Source: Erythrobacteraceae bacterium E2-1 Yellow Sea (GTDB taxonomy: Bacteria > Pseudomonadota > Alphaproteobacteria > Sphingomonadales > Sphingomonadaceae). From it: a stretch of DNA of 64,000 nucleotides. The notes beneath the pieces were generated by a model. That model searched no databases, was not told the origin of the DNA, and worked only from the letters and a program-made list of their open reading frames with translations. A program made the translations under genes and the position numbers. The stretch lies in NCBI GenBank assembly GCA_014983025.1, contig JADCLP010000007.1, positions 53,257 through 117,256 of the forward strand, in the 5' to 3' direction. Shown here piece after piece: positions 20,540 to 28,722 of the stretch; within the stretch, counting starts at the first letter, position 1; every line of letters starts with the position of its first letter.

Positions 20540-21856
20540 TTAGCGCGAAGCGATACGTACGCCCTTGTCGACAGCACCCGGCAGTTTCTGGCTCTGGGCA
20601 TAGGCGATGCAGCCCTGACCCTTGGCCTTCACAGTCTGGCACATGCTGGCGGCGCTGCGTGCACCGAAGCCGGCGGCGGCGACACGGAAATAGGTTTTGC
20701 CATCGACATTGGCTTTCGTGATCACGACATCACGGCCGTCTAGCTGAGGATAGCGGCTTTGATAGACAGTCCATGCGCGTTCGGCGCTGGCCTGGCTGGA
20801 AAAGCTGCCCAGCTGCACCAGGTGAGTGGCGGCGGCATTGTCCACGCTCGACGCCATGCGGCGCTGCGAGGAGTTGCTGGCAATGCGTGAGGTCGGCTGT
20901 TTAGCCGGTTTTGCGCTTGCGCTTGAGCGTGCCGGAATGGCCTGCACCACTTCGTTCGAAACAAAGCGTGTGTGTGCAACAGGGGCGGGTTTATCAGCGG
21001 TCGGGGCAGTGGCTACGATTGCGGGGGCAGGGGCAGCTTGCGGTTCGGCAAATGCCAAATCGAAATCTTTGCTTTCATCTTCAGCCACAGGAATTTGTGC
21101 AGCAGCTTCTGCCACCATCATTTCCTGGCTGGGGAAATTCGCCAAGGCCAGATTGGTCGGCTGGCCGCTGTCTTGCGTTGGCGTCACCTGCAGCAGGCGG
21201 GCGATGCGGACTTGGAAATGTTCGGGCAGAGCCATTTCAGCCCATTCACCAATACGATCATCCACCATGTCAGCAGGCACATCTTCTGCCGCCATTACGC
21301 GGGCAGCGCGCCAATTACCCTGCAGCGCATAGGTATAGGCCAGGTTCTGGCGCACCTTGGCGCTGTTCTGTCCGCCGCGAAGGGCATTGCTGAGGATGTG
21401 AACTCCGCGATCAGGCTGGCCAGCCAGGGCATAGGCCAGGCCCAGATCGGCTGCGTCGATATCCTGCTGCCATTCATCCAGCGCGGCCACAGCCTGTATA
21501 TTGCGACCCACGGCAGCTTCTGCCAGCGCATAGCTCAAGACTGTACGCGGATCGGTGTCACCCAGTTCCAGTGCATCACGAAAGCTGGTGGCGGCAGACA
21601 GGAAGCGTCCATCTTCAAGATAGGCAGCCCCCAGCATGGCGCGATAACCGGCATTACGGGGTTCAGCCATGACAGCAGATTCAGCATGGGCGATTGCCTT
21701 GCTGACCTTGCCTTTGGCCAGCGCGACCTGCGCATCGTTGAACGATGTTTCCGCACGCGGAGCATTGCCGGTCGTGCAGCCAGCCAGCGCGATGCTGGCA
21801 AGTGCAGTGGTAACGGCAAGGCCGACCATCGGCTTGTTCTTGGCAGAGCGGGTCAT
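20540..21856 (-). CDS. TPR lipoprotein with C-terminal SPOR domain
   Basis: The 438-residue protein starts at ATG 21856 behind AAGGGG and has a lipoprotein signal with lipobox LAGC (MTRSAKNKPMVGLAVTTALA... then SIALAGC). Tetratricopeptide-like repeats fill about residues 35-180 (KGKVSKAIAHAESAV, LGAAYLEDGRFLSAATSFRDA), then a proline/alanine/serine-rich linker, and a SPOR domain at the end beginning HLVQLGSFSS. SPOR domains bind denuded septal peptidoglycan, so a role at the division site is likely. It lies 32 bases behind a ribbon-helix-helix gene and ParA, forming a three-gene unit. Confidence 0.85.
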   Translation of the reverse strand: MTRSAKNKPMVGLAVTTALASIALAGCTTGNAPRAETSFNDAQVALAKGKVSKAIAHAESAVMAEPRNAGYRAMLGAAYLEDGRFLSAATSFRDALELGDTDPRTVLSYALAEAAVGRNIQAVAALDEWQQDIDAADLGLAYALAGQPDRGVHILSNALRGGQNSAKVRQNLAYTYALQGNWRAARVMAAEDVPADMVDDRIGEWAEMALPEHFQVRIARLLQVTPTQDSGQPTNLALANFPSQEMMVAEAAAQIPVAEDESKDFDLAFAEPQAAPAPAIVATAPTADKPAPVAHTRFVSNEVVQAIPARSSASAKPAKQPTSRIASNSSQRRMASSVDNAAATHLVQLGSFSSQASAERAWTVYQSRYPQLDGRDVVITKANVDGKTYFRVAAAGFGARSAASMCQTVKAKGQGCIAYAQSQKLPGAVDKGVRIASR

Positions 21857-21888
21857 CCTGATATCCCCTTCAATCAATCTATCTGTGC

Positions 21889-22416
21889 TCAAGACCGCGA
21901 AAGTCGTGCGGCGAGCGAGTCCAAATCTTCAAATTCTGCAAGCAGCAGGTCGAGCGCGTCGGTAACCAATTGCTGTGCACTGCAGCTTTGCATGGTGGCC
22001 GCCAGGCGCAGTTTCAGATGGCGCTCCGCATCCAGACGGAGGGTGAAGGCAGCGCGTTTGCCATTCTTCGATGAGCCTTTGCGTATGGCTGCAGGCTTGG
22101 CGGTTGCTTCTTCGACCACTGCCTGAATTTTCTTGCGTGCTGGCTGGGCCAGGCGCCGCGCCAGATTATCAAACTGATTCGCGTTGCTGGCGTGGTTTTC
22201 ATCATCGGCATTTGCAACTGCCAGATTGAGCGGGATCACTGCCGCACTTGTTCCAGCAGTTGTATCGTCATCGCCCATGTCGTTCCAGCCAAGGTCTTCC
22301 AGACCATCGGGCTGGTTGGCGGGAATCACGCCCAATTGTGGACGCATGGCGGGTTTGGCACCGCCTTTGCGAGCCAAGAGGGTCGGGCAAAGAGAGGCGA
22401 AGCTGGCTTCGTTCAT
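21889..22416 (-). CDS. Ribbon-helix-helix-like protein paired with ParA
   Basis: The 175-residue protein starts at ATG 22416 with GGAGG eight bases before it. The first 110 residues are low in structure and acidic (GWNDMGDDDTT); the last 50 (KRAAFTLRLDAERHLKLRL followed by a helical LVTDALDLLLAEFEDL) look like a CopG/Arc-type ribbon-helix-helix with an extra helix. It follows the ParA-type ATPase gene directly, in the place where a partner such as ParB or MipZ-associated DNA-binding protein would be. I do not recognise a named family; a DNA-binding partner for the ATPase is inferred from context. Confidence 0.6.
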   Translation of the reverse strand: MNEASFASLCPTLLARKGGAKPAMRPQLGVIPANQPDGLEDLGWNDMGDDDTTAGTSAAVIPLNLAVANADDENHASNANQFDNLARRLAQPARKKIQAVVEEATAKPAAIRKGSSKNGKRAAFTLRLDAERHLKLRLAATMQSCSAQQLVTDALDLLLAEFEDLDSLAARLSRS

Positions 22417-22431
22417 GGCCCGTGCCTCCAC

Positions 22432-23148
22432 TTACTGGGCGACCCGGCGGCCAAAGCCGCCAGCGGAACGGTGCACACCGGGCAGCTGCGATTGCGAGCC
22501 TGGTGCTGCAAAGACTGTACGGCGGAAATTCTTTTCCAGCCGGTCAGAAATATATTTCCAAAGCGCGGTTACTTCCGCCGCACTGGTGCTTTCCGGATCA
22601 ACTTCCATCACCGTGCGGCCATCAATCATAGAGGCGGCAAAATCGGTGCGATGGTGAAGCGTGATCGGTGCAACGGTACCATGCTGTGACAGGGCAACAG
22701 CAGCTTCCGATGTGATCTTGGCCTTGGGCGTTGCAGCATTGACCACAAACACCAGCGGCTTGCCAGCGCGTTCACACAAATCAACCGTAGCGCCCACGGC
22801 ACGCAAATCATGCGGGCTGGGGCGGGTTGGAACCACGATCAGTTCAGCGACAGATATCACCGACTGGATCGCCATGGTGATGGCAGGTGGTGTGTCGATC
22901 ACGGCCAGTTTGAAACCCTGCTGACGCAGGATCTGCAAATCATTCGCCAGGCGCGCCACGGTGGTCTGGGCAAAAGCGGGATATTCCGCTTCACGCTCGT
23001 TCCACCAATCCGCCAGCGAACCCTGTGGGTCGATGTCGATCAGTACCACCGGGCCAGCGCCTGCGCGCTGTGCCTGGACGGCTAGATGTCCGGACAGGGT
23101 CGTCTTGCCCGATCCGCCTTTCTGCGATGCCAATGCTAGTACACGCAA
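22432..23148 (-). CDS. ParA-family ATPase
   Basis: The 238-residue protein opens with the deviant Walker A box SQKGGSGKTTLS (residues 8-19), has IDIDPQGSLADWW and VIDTPPAIT, and is a MinD/ParA-type ATPase. Such proteins position DNA or protein cargo along the nucleoid or pole. The start is a TTG at 23148 with AGGGGGA about nine bases upstream; no ATG would keep the Walker region. No parB or parS-like palindrome cluster is seen nearby, so this is an orphan ParA rather than the chromosome partition locus. It heads a unit with the RHH protein and the SPOR lipoprotein. Confidence 0.88.
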   Translation of the reverse strand: MRVLALASQKGGSGKTTLSGHLAVQAQRAGAGPVVLIDIDPQGSLADWWNEREAEYPAFAQTTVARLANDLQILRQQGFKLAVIDTPPAITMAIQSVISVAELIVVPTRPSPHDLRAVGATVDLCERAGKPLVFVVNAATPKAKITSEAAVALSQHGTVAPITLHHRTDFAASMIDGRTVMEVDPESTSAAEVTALWKYISDRLEKNFRRTVFAAPGSQSQLPGVHRSAGGFGRRVAQ

Positions 23149-23354
23149 CGCTTGGTCCCCCTGTTAGGCCAAATCCGCTCAGTAATTGAGCACTCCGGAA
23201 ACAGGGGATCGCAGGATACCCCTAATTTTGGGTTAACGAGGATCGGCAAAGTGCATGTGCAAGGGGGAAGTGGCAGTATTATTTGGTTGCGCAATTGCTT
23301 GCAGCCCTTCTGTAACTGATGCACACCCGATGATCTGAATGGCCGGGGGGGCTT

Positions 23355-24668
23355 ATGACCGGTGTAGAAGAGAATGCGACCGGCCAGGCCGGAACGGGCG
23401 GTGCGCTGGCTGATGCAATGGCCACGCCTGATCAGCCCGCACCAGCCAGCAACCGAATTGTCACCCTGGATTTGATCCGCGGCATCGCCGTGCTGGGCAT
23501 ATTATTCGCCAATATAACGGCCTTTGGCCAACCCCTGATGGTCTATTTCTGGCCGCCCGCGATGCCGGGTGGGGCGAGCGAAACGGACAAACTGGCCTGG
23601 CTGGTCCAATATGTGCTGATTGATCACAAGATGCGCGGCATGTTCTCCCTGCTGTTCGGTGCAGGAATGATGCTGTTCGTGGAAAAGGCATGGGCGCGGG
23701 GGGCGGGGCGCTGGCTGCAATTCAGGCGGCTGTTCTGGCTTTTGATGTTCGGTTCCATCCATTTCTATTTCATCTGGCTTGGCGATATCCTGCAACTCTA
23801 CGCCGTGTGGGGCATGGTTGCGCTGTTGTTCATGAAATGGCGTGCCAAAACCCAATTGCTGGTGGGGCTGGCGCTTTATGGCCTGACATCAGCTGCCATG
23901 GTGGGGATGATGGGCAGCCCCTATTACATGGTGACACATCCTGAAGCAGTGCAAAATTTCCCTGAAGATATGCGCAAGCAGGTGGCTGAAGCCGAATCGA
24001 AATCCATGAAGAGAGTGCAGGAAGAACTGCAATTGCATCAGCAGGGCAGCTATGCCGATTTTGTCCGCCATCAGCTGACAGAGGAATGGAAAGACAATTA
24101 TCAAAACATGATCTTTGGCTTTCTGGAGACATTGCCGCTGATCATGATCGGGATGGCACTATACCGCTTTGGGTTTTTCAGCGGGGCAGTGGAAGAATTG
24201 ATGATGCGACGCTGGGGCTGGATTGGCTTGATAGGTGGGCTGGCAGGTTCGGCTGCTGCTGGCTGGTGGGCATATGCGGCAGATTTTCCGTTTCACCTGA
24301 CCGCCTTCGCGTTCAATGGAACCATGATGTTGCCGCGCCTGGCGTTTGTTTTGGGACTGGCTGCCCTTTTGGTGGTCTGGGCTCCGCGTTTTACAAAAAG
24401 CTATCTGGGGGACAGGCTGGTTTATGCCGGGCGAATGGCCTTTTCAAACTATCTGGGCACGTCGATCATCATGCTGTTCATCTTCAGCGGCTGGGCGCTG
24501 GGGCTCTACGGTAAATTGCACCGGATCGAATTGTTCGGCGTTGTGCTGTTGACTTGGTCGGCAATGTTGCTGTGGTCCAAGCCGTGGCTGGAACGGTTCC
24601 GATATGGCCCGCTGGAATGGCTGTGGCGTTGCCTGACCTACATGCGGATATTTCCGCTGAAACGCTGA
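23355..24668 (+). CDS. DUF418 / YeiB-type membrane protein
   Basis: This 437-residue polytopic membrane protein has the N-terminal LDLIRGIAVLGILFANI segment typical of the DUF418/YeiB family (an acyltransferase-3 related fold), an extracytoplasmic helix-rich loop around residues 205-245 (EAESKSMKRVQEELQLHQQ), and the C-terminal DUF418 part with GRMAFSNYLGTSIIMLFIF. About ten membrane helices can be counted. The substrate is unknown; family members are suspected acyl-group transferases for envelope molecules. The start ATG 23355 lies behind a G-rich run. It is a single transcription unit. Confidence 0.85.
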   Translation: MTGVEENATGQAGTGGALADAMATPDQPAPASNRIVTLDLIRGIAVLGILFANITAFGQPLMVYFWPPAMPGGASETDKLAWLVQYVLIDHKMRGMFSLLFGAGMMLFVEKAWARGAGRWLQFRRLFWLLMFGSIHFYFIWLGDILQLYAVWGMVALLFMKWRAKTQLLVGLALYGLTSAAMVGMMGSPYYMVTHPEAVQNFPEDMRKQVAEAESKSMKRVQEELQLHQQGSYADFVRHQLTEEWKDNYQNMIFGFLETLPLIMIGMALYRFGFFSGAVEELMMRRWGWIGLIGGLAGSAAAGWWAYAADFPFHLTAFAFNGTMMLPRLAFVLGLAALLVVWAPRFTKSYLGDRLVYAGRMAFSNYLGTSIIMLFIFSGWALGLYGKLHRIELFGVVLLTWSAMLLWSKPWLERFRYGPLEWLWRCLTYMRIFPLKR

Positions 24669-24683
24669 CAAAAATCTTGCTAT

Positions 24684-24724
24684 TGCGAATAACTCGCATA
24701 TTCTAACACTGCGAATCACTCGCA
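24684..24724 (+). promoter_or_regulatory. Tandem Fur-type iron boxes upstream of bfd
   Basis: Two copies of an interrupted palindrome stand 26 bases apart: TGCGAATAACTCGCA (24684-24698) and TGCGAATCACTCGCA (24710-24724). Each is TGCGA/TCGCA around five bases, close to the alphaproteobacterial Fur-binding pattern. They lie 14-54 bases before the bfd ATG, where a bound repressor would block transcription when iron is plentiful. Assignment to Fur rather than another iron regulator is inference. Confidence 0.65.
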
Positions 24725-24737
24725 AGGAAACAGAGAT

Positions 24738-24929
24738 ATGTACGTCTGCATCTGCAATGCCATTAAAGAGAGCGAGCTGCGCCACGCTGCGCGGCGTATC
24801 TCTGGCGATGCAGAAGAAGTCTATGCCGCCATGGGTTGTCAGGTGAATTGCGGGCAATGCCTGATGGATGCCGAGGCGATGTTGTTTGAAGAGCGTGAAC
24901 TGGCCATTCAGCCTGCCGTGGCGGCCTGA
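24738..24929 (+). CDS. bfd: Bacterioferritin-associated ferredoxin
   Basis: The 63-residue protein MYVCICNAIKESEL... has the BFD-like [2Fe-2S] ligands Cys4, Cys6, Cys38 and Cys41 (CxC then CGQC), at the spacing of E. coli Bfd. Bfd docks on bacterioferritin and donates electrons that reduce and mobilise stored iron. The start has AAGGAAACAGAGAT in front. It stands directly downstream of two Fur-type boxes and 120 bases before bfr, so the pair forms an iron release/storage unit; repression by iron is the expected control for bfd. Confidence 0.93.
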   Translation: MYVCICNAIKESELRHAARRISGDAEEVYAAMGCQVNCGQCLMDAEAMLFEERELAIQPAVAA

Positions 24930-25050
24930 ATATTCTTCACTGCAAATTGCCGGATAGAGAAAACCAGCCAGCTTTATTTCCTTGATTGCTTGCCAAGTGC
25001 TGGGCTGCGTCGCATAATTTCAAGACAGGCAGCAGCAATTGGAGAAAGCC

Positions 25051-25536
25051 ATGAAGGGCGACACAAAAGTCATCGAATTCCTCAACAAGGCGCTGACCAA
25101 TGAGCTGACGGCCATCAACCAGTATTGGCTGCATTACCGCGTGCTGGCCGATTGGGGTGTGGCCAAGCTTGCGGAATATGAACGGCATGAATCCATTGAC
25201 GAGATGAAGCATGCCGACAAGCTGGCAGAGCGCATTCTGTTCCTGAACGGGCTCCCGAATTTTCAGGCGATCCACAAGCTGAAGGTAGGCGAAAATGTGG
25301 AAGAAATCCTCAAAGCCGACCTGGCAGTGGAGCTGGAAGCTATCCCGCTGCTGAAGGATGCGATTGAATATTGCGAGAGTGTGCGGGACTATGTCAGCCG
25401 CGATCTGTTTGCTGATATCCTCGAAAGCGAAGAGGAGCATGTCGACTTCCTGGAAACCCAGTTTGACATGATCGCGCGCATGGGCCTGGAAAATTATGTC
25501 CAGTTGAACAGCAAGCCCGCGGGCGAGGGCGAGTAA
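25051..25536 (+). CDS. bfr: Bacterioferritin
   Basis: The 161-residue ferritin-like protein has ferroxidase ligands Glu18, Glu51 and His54 and the heme axial Met52 in DEMKHADK at the same numbers as E. coli Bfr, plus ESEEEHVDFLETQ in the fourth helix. It stores iron as a 24-mer. ATG 25051, eight bases behind GGAG, is the right start; an in-frame TTG four codons earlier is not needed. It follows bfd with 121 bases between, enough for its own promoter. Confidence 0.96.
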   Translation: MKGDTKVIEFLNKALTNELTAINQYWLHYRVLADWGVAKLAEYERHESIDEMKHADKLAERILFLNGLPNFQAIHKLKVGENVEEILKADLAVELEAIPLLKDAIEYCESVRDYVSRDLFADILESEEEHVDFLETQFDMIARMGLENYVQLNSKPAGEGE

Positions 25537-25683
25537 GCCCCCGGCATTTTTGTCCAGGATAAAATTTGACTCCACTTGATTGGAGGCGCAGCCTGCCAAT
25601 TGGAGCCGTCTATCAAAAATCGGGTCGCCCGGTGTCCAATTCTAGGGTCGCAGAAACCTGAGAAATGGAAGAGGGACTAACTA

Positions 25684-26148
25684 ATGACTGGTATTTTCAA
25701 GACCGCCTGCATTGCAGGCGCAGCCTCACTGGCGTTTGCCATGGCCACCCCTGCTGCTGCACAATTGACAGCGTGGGAAGATTACACACCACAGGAAACA
25801 GTCATCGAACTTACCTATGTGAAGGTGGATGAGGGGCAACTTGACACCTATCTTGATGGGCTAAAGAACACCTGGGTGAAGGCCAACGAAGTGGGCAAGA
25901 GCCTGGGCCAGATAAGCGATTACGGTATCTATGTGGTGCCATATGGCAGCAATGAAGTGAATCTGGTGCTGCGAATTAACTATCCCAGCATGGGTTCGCT
26001 CAATGCCAATAAGGCTGAATATGATCGTTTCATGAAGGCATGGGGCCAGGAAAATATGGACAGCGCCAATGAAACGGTACGCGAAGTCTACAACAAGATC
26101 CGCAAGATAAAGGGAACATACCTGCTGCGCGAACTCAAGATGAAGTAA
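25684..26148 (+). CDS. Secreted protein of unknown function
   Basis: The 154-residue product has a clear Sec signal peptide (hydrophobic core CIAGAASLAFAMA, cleavage likely after TPAAAQ) and a mature domain of about 125 residues with mixed strands and helices, including QETVIELTYVKVDEGQ and SDYGIYVVPYGSNEVNLVLR. I do not recognise a named domain; the alternating strand/helix pattern recalls small dimeric alpha-beta barrel folds, but this is only a guess. It is a single gene followed by a good terminator, and there is no informative neighbour. Confidence 0.7.
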   Translation: MTGIFKTACIAGAASLAFAMATPAAAQLTAWEDYTPQETVIELTYVKVDEGQLDTYLDGLKNTWVKANEVGKSLGQISDYGIYVVPYGSNEVNLVLRINYPSMGSLNANKAEYDRFMKAWGQENMDSANETVREVYNKIRKIKGTYLLRELKMK

Positions 26149-26170
26149 GAAGCAATCAGCTTGGGATAGG

Positions 26171-26200
26171 GGGCGGGGCGTTTGCTCCGCCCTTGTCTTT
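26171..26200 (+). terminator. Rho-independent terminator after the secreted protein gene
   Basis: GGGCGGGGC (26171-26179), loop GTTT, GCTCCGCCC (26184-26192), then TTGTCTTT. It sits between two convergent genes, 22 bases behind the plus-strand stop. Confidence 0.75.
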
Positions 26201-26202
26201 GG

Positions 26203-26697
26203 TCAGTTGCCTTCGTGCCTGCGCCGCATTCTTTCACGGTTGCGCACAGCAGCGGTGCGGGTTTCCAGCAGGAACAGTGTCAGCCCGATACTCAGCAATA
26301 CCATAGTGATGATCCATGCGATCGCTGTCAGTGTGCCAATACGCGGGCTGATGAAGGCGCTGACGAATAACAGTGCAATCACCACACTGATGGTCAGTGC
26401 GGCTGCAGTTGAAAACATCACGGCGCTTTGCGCATAGGTGCGGCGCTTTTCGAGCGCGGGCAGATCCTCCACCGCATTGCCTGCGCGGCCTTCTTCCTCA
26501 AGCTCGTGGATCCGTTCGATCCGGTTGGCGACCCAGATCAGGCGATTGGTCATGACATTCATGATCGCGCCAATCCCTGCCAGCAGGAAGGCCGGGGCAA
26601 GGCTGAGCTGGACAATCTCCTGAACGCGGGCGGTGCTGGATGTGCGTTCCAGCAAATCAACGGCAAGGCTGTGATTGGCTGTCAGCAGATCGAGCAT
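26203..26697 (-). CDS. DUF2721 family membrane protein
   Basis: The 164-residue protein has three hydrophobic segments (about residues 29-50, 90-112 and 121-143) and a charged loop RIERIHELEEEGRAG between the first two, the layout of DUF2721. It begins with a soluble stretch and ends with a basic RNRERMRRRHEGN tail. No function is known for the family. It starts 3 bases after the der stop, so it is probably co-transcribed with der. Confidence 0.8.
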   Translation of the reverse strand: MLDLLTANHSLAVDLLERTSSTARVQEIVQLSLAPAFLLAGIGAIMNVMTNRLIWVANRIERIHELEEEGRAGNAVEDLPALEKRRTYAQSAVMFSTAAALTISVVIALLFVSAFISPRIGTLTAIAWIITMVLLSIGLTLFLLETRTAAVRNRERMRRRHEGN

Positions 26698-26699
26698 GC

Positions 26700-28109
26700 T
26701 TAATCCTTGGCGTAAGGGTTCTTGGGGCTTTTCAGGGTTACGCGCACAGGCACGGCTTCAAAACCCAGCTTGGATCTTATGCCGTTGACCAGATAGCGTT
26801 CATAGCTTTTGGGCAGCATGTCCAGCCGCGTGCCGAATATGACGAAACGCGGCGGGCGGGTGCCGACCTGCGTGATATATCGCAGCTTGATCCGCTTGCC
26901 CTTGGGCGCGGGCGGTGGATTGGCCTCCAGCGCATCATCAAACCAGCGATTGAGTGCGGCGGTGGGCACGCGTTTGGACCAGCTTTCGCGGATTTCAAAA
27001 GCGGCGCCCAGCATCTGGTCCAACCCCTTGCCTGTCTTGGCGCTGACTGCCAGCAGCGGCAGGCCACGCACCTGCGCCAGCCCATCATCCAATGCGCCGC
27101 GAATGCCGTTGAAAATGGAACTGGGGTCATCGTGGCCAACGGAGCCTGCCACATCCCATTTGTTGATCGCCACCATCAAGGCGCGCCCTTCCTGCAGCAC
27201 CATATCGGCGATTTTCAGGTCCTGATGTTCCAGCCCCTGTGTCGCATCGAGCAGCAGCACAACCACTTCTGCAAAATCAACCGCGCGGCGCGCATCCGCC
27301 ACCGAAAGCTTTTCCAGTTTTTCGGTAACATTGCGCTTCTTGCGCATGCCAGCTGTGTCAATCAGGCGCACATCGCGCACTTCACCCGTCTTGGGATCGG
27401 TCCATTGCCAGTCCACCGCAATCGAATCGCGTGTAATCCCGGCCTCCGGTCCGGTCAGCAGCCTATCTTCACCCAAAAGCCTGTTGATCAGCGTGCTCTT
27501 GCCCGCATTGGGCCGCCCGACAATGGCGAGTTTCAGCGGGCCAAGCGGCGCATCTTCATCCTCGCTCCGCGCAAATTCCTCTGCCGCTTCCGCAGCTTCC
27601 GACTTGGCGCCGATGATCGGCCACAGCGCACCGAACATGTCCGCCACGCCTTCGCCGTGTTCAGCTGAAATGGCAATCGGTTCGCCCAGGCCCAGCGAAT
27701 AGCTTTCCAATACGCCGGATTCACCCGCCGCCCCTTCGGCCTTGTTGCAGGTCAGCACAACGGGCAGGTCCTGTTCGCGCAGCCATCGGGCAATTTCTTC
27801 ATCCAGTGGGGTGATTCCGGCCCGTGCATCAATAACAAACAGCGCTGCATCTGCCCCTTCCAGGCTGACTTCTGTTTGTTTGCGCATCCGGCCCGGCAGG
27901 GTTTCAGGATCTTCATCCTCCCACCCGGCTGTATCAACAATGGTGAATGCCATACCGGCAAGATCGGCATCGCCCATGCGTCGGTCACGCGTTACCCCGG
28001 GCTGATCATCCACCAGGGCAAGTTTTTTGCCCACCAGCCGGTTGAACAGGGTGCTTTTGCCCACATTGGGGCGGCCGATGATGATGACTTGGGGTTTCAT
28101 GTCTGACAT
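26700..28109 (-). CDS. der: Ribosome biogenesis GTPase Der (EngA)
   Basis: The 469-residue protein has the two tandem GTPase domains that define Der: first GRPNVGKSTLFN with DTAGWED and NKAEG, second GRPNAGKSTLINRL with DTAGMRKKR and NKWD, then a C-terminal KH-like domain ending in VRVTLKSPKNPYAKD. It is needed for 50S subunit assembly. The frame is open to 28229, but conserved sequence begins at MSDMKPQVIIIGRP, so ATG 28109 (or 28100) is taken. Length fits the family. Confidence 0.95.
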   Translation of the reverse strand: MSDMKPQVIIIGRPNVGKSTLFNRLVGKKLALVDDQPGVTRDRRMGDADLAGMAFTIVDTAGWEDEDPETLPGRMRKQTEVSLEGADAALFVIDARAGITPLDEEIARWLREQDLPVVLTCNKAEGAAGESGVLESYSLGLGEPIAISAEHGEGVADMFGALWPIIGAKSEAAEAAEEFARSEDEDAPLGPLKLAIVGRPNAGKSTLINRLLGEDRLLTGPEAGITRDSIAVDWQWTDPKTGEVRDVRLIDTAGMRKKRNVTEKLEKLSVADARRAVDFAEVVVLLLDATQGLEHQDLKIADMVLQEGRALMVAINKWDVAGSVGHDDPSSIFNGIRGALDDGLAQVRGLPLLAVSAKTGKGLDQMLGAAFEIRESWSKRVPTAALNRWFDDALEANPPPAPKGKRIKLRYITQVGTRPPRFVIFGTRLDMLPKSYERYLVNGIRSKLGFEAVPVRVTLKSPKNPYAKD

Positions 28110-28164
28110 GCCAAGTGGCCTGTTACCTGCTGTAACGCAAGCCTTGGACAAGCTGCGCCTTCGA

Positions 28165-28449
28165 TCAGCCCTTTTTGGCCACAGGCGGATTTTCGTCCAG
28201 ATCTTCATACCAGGCTTCGACCGGGCCATTCAGCTTGATCGTCAGTGGCTGGCCCTTGCGGTTCATTGTTTTGCCTGCCTGTACACGCACCCAGCTTTCG
28301 GAAATGCAATATTCCTCAATGTCGGTTCGCACGCGATCCTTGAACTTGATGCCTACGCCGCGCTGCAGTTTGTCAGCGTCAAAAAATTCGCTGCGCGGAT
28401 TGACCGAGAGGTGATCGGGCGGGGTGTCTTGGTTTGTTTCTTCGCTCAT
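28165..28449 (-). CDS. DUF3297 family small protein
   Basis: The 94-residue soluble protein DHLSVNPRSEFFDADKLQRG...VGIKFKDRVRTDIEEYCISE...AGKTMNRKGQPLTI matches the DUF3297 family, common in proteobacteria and of unknown function. ATG 28449 is followed by a short acidic N-terminus. It lies 55 bases before der in the same direction and may share its transcript. Confidence 0.8.
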   Translation of the reverse strand: MSEETNQDTPPDHLSVNPRSEFFDADKLQRGVGIKFKDRVRTDIEEYCISESWVRVQAGKTMNRKGQPLTIKLNGPVEAWYEDLDENPPVAKKG

Positions 28450-28577
28450 GATCGCGCCATTAGTCGTGAGAATGCGCCACTACAAGCGGCTTGCGCTTGC
28501 CCTTTTGCGCGGGCGCGACTAATGGCGCTCCCCTACACGCGTGGCGGGTACCGCCTGCGCGCGGCTTCGTTTGGGTT

Positions 28578-28662
28578 GCGGGCGTGGCGGAATTGGTAGA
28601 CGCGCTGGTTTTAGGTACCAGTATCGTAAGATGTGGGGGTTCGAGTCCCTTCGCCCGCACCA
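28578..28662 (+). tRNA. tRNA-Leu (UAG)
   Basis: The 85-base molecule has acceptor stem GCGGGCG/CGCCCGC, the long variable arm of a leucine tRNA, the T arm with TTCGAGT, and an encoded CCA. The anticodon stem CTGGT/ACCAG closes the loop TTTAGGT, giving anticodon TAG, which reads CUN leucine codons. Confidence 0.95.
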
Positions 28663-28722
28663 ATGCTGACCGCGGTGACGCAGATATAGATATATTGTTG
28701 AAAAGGCTTTAGTTTTAATCCC

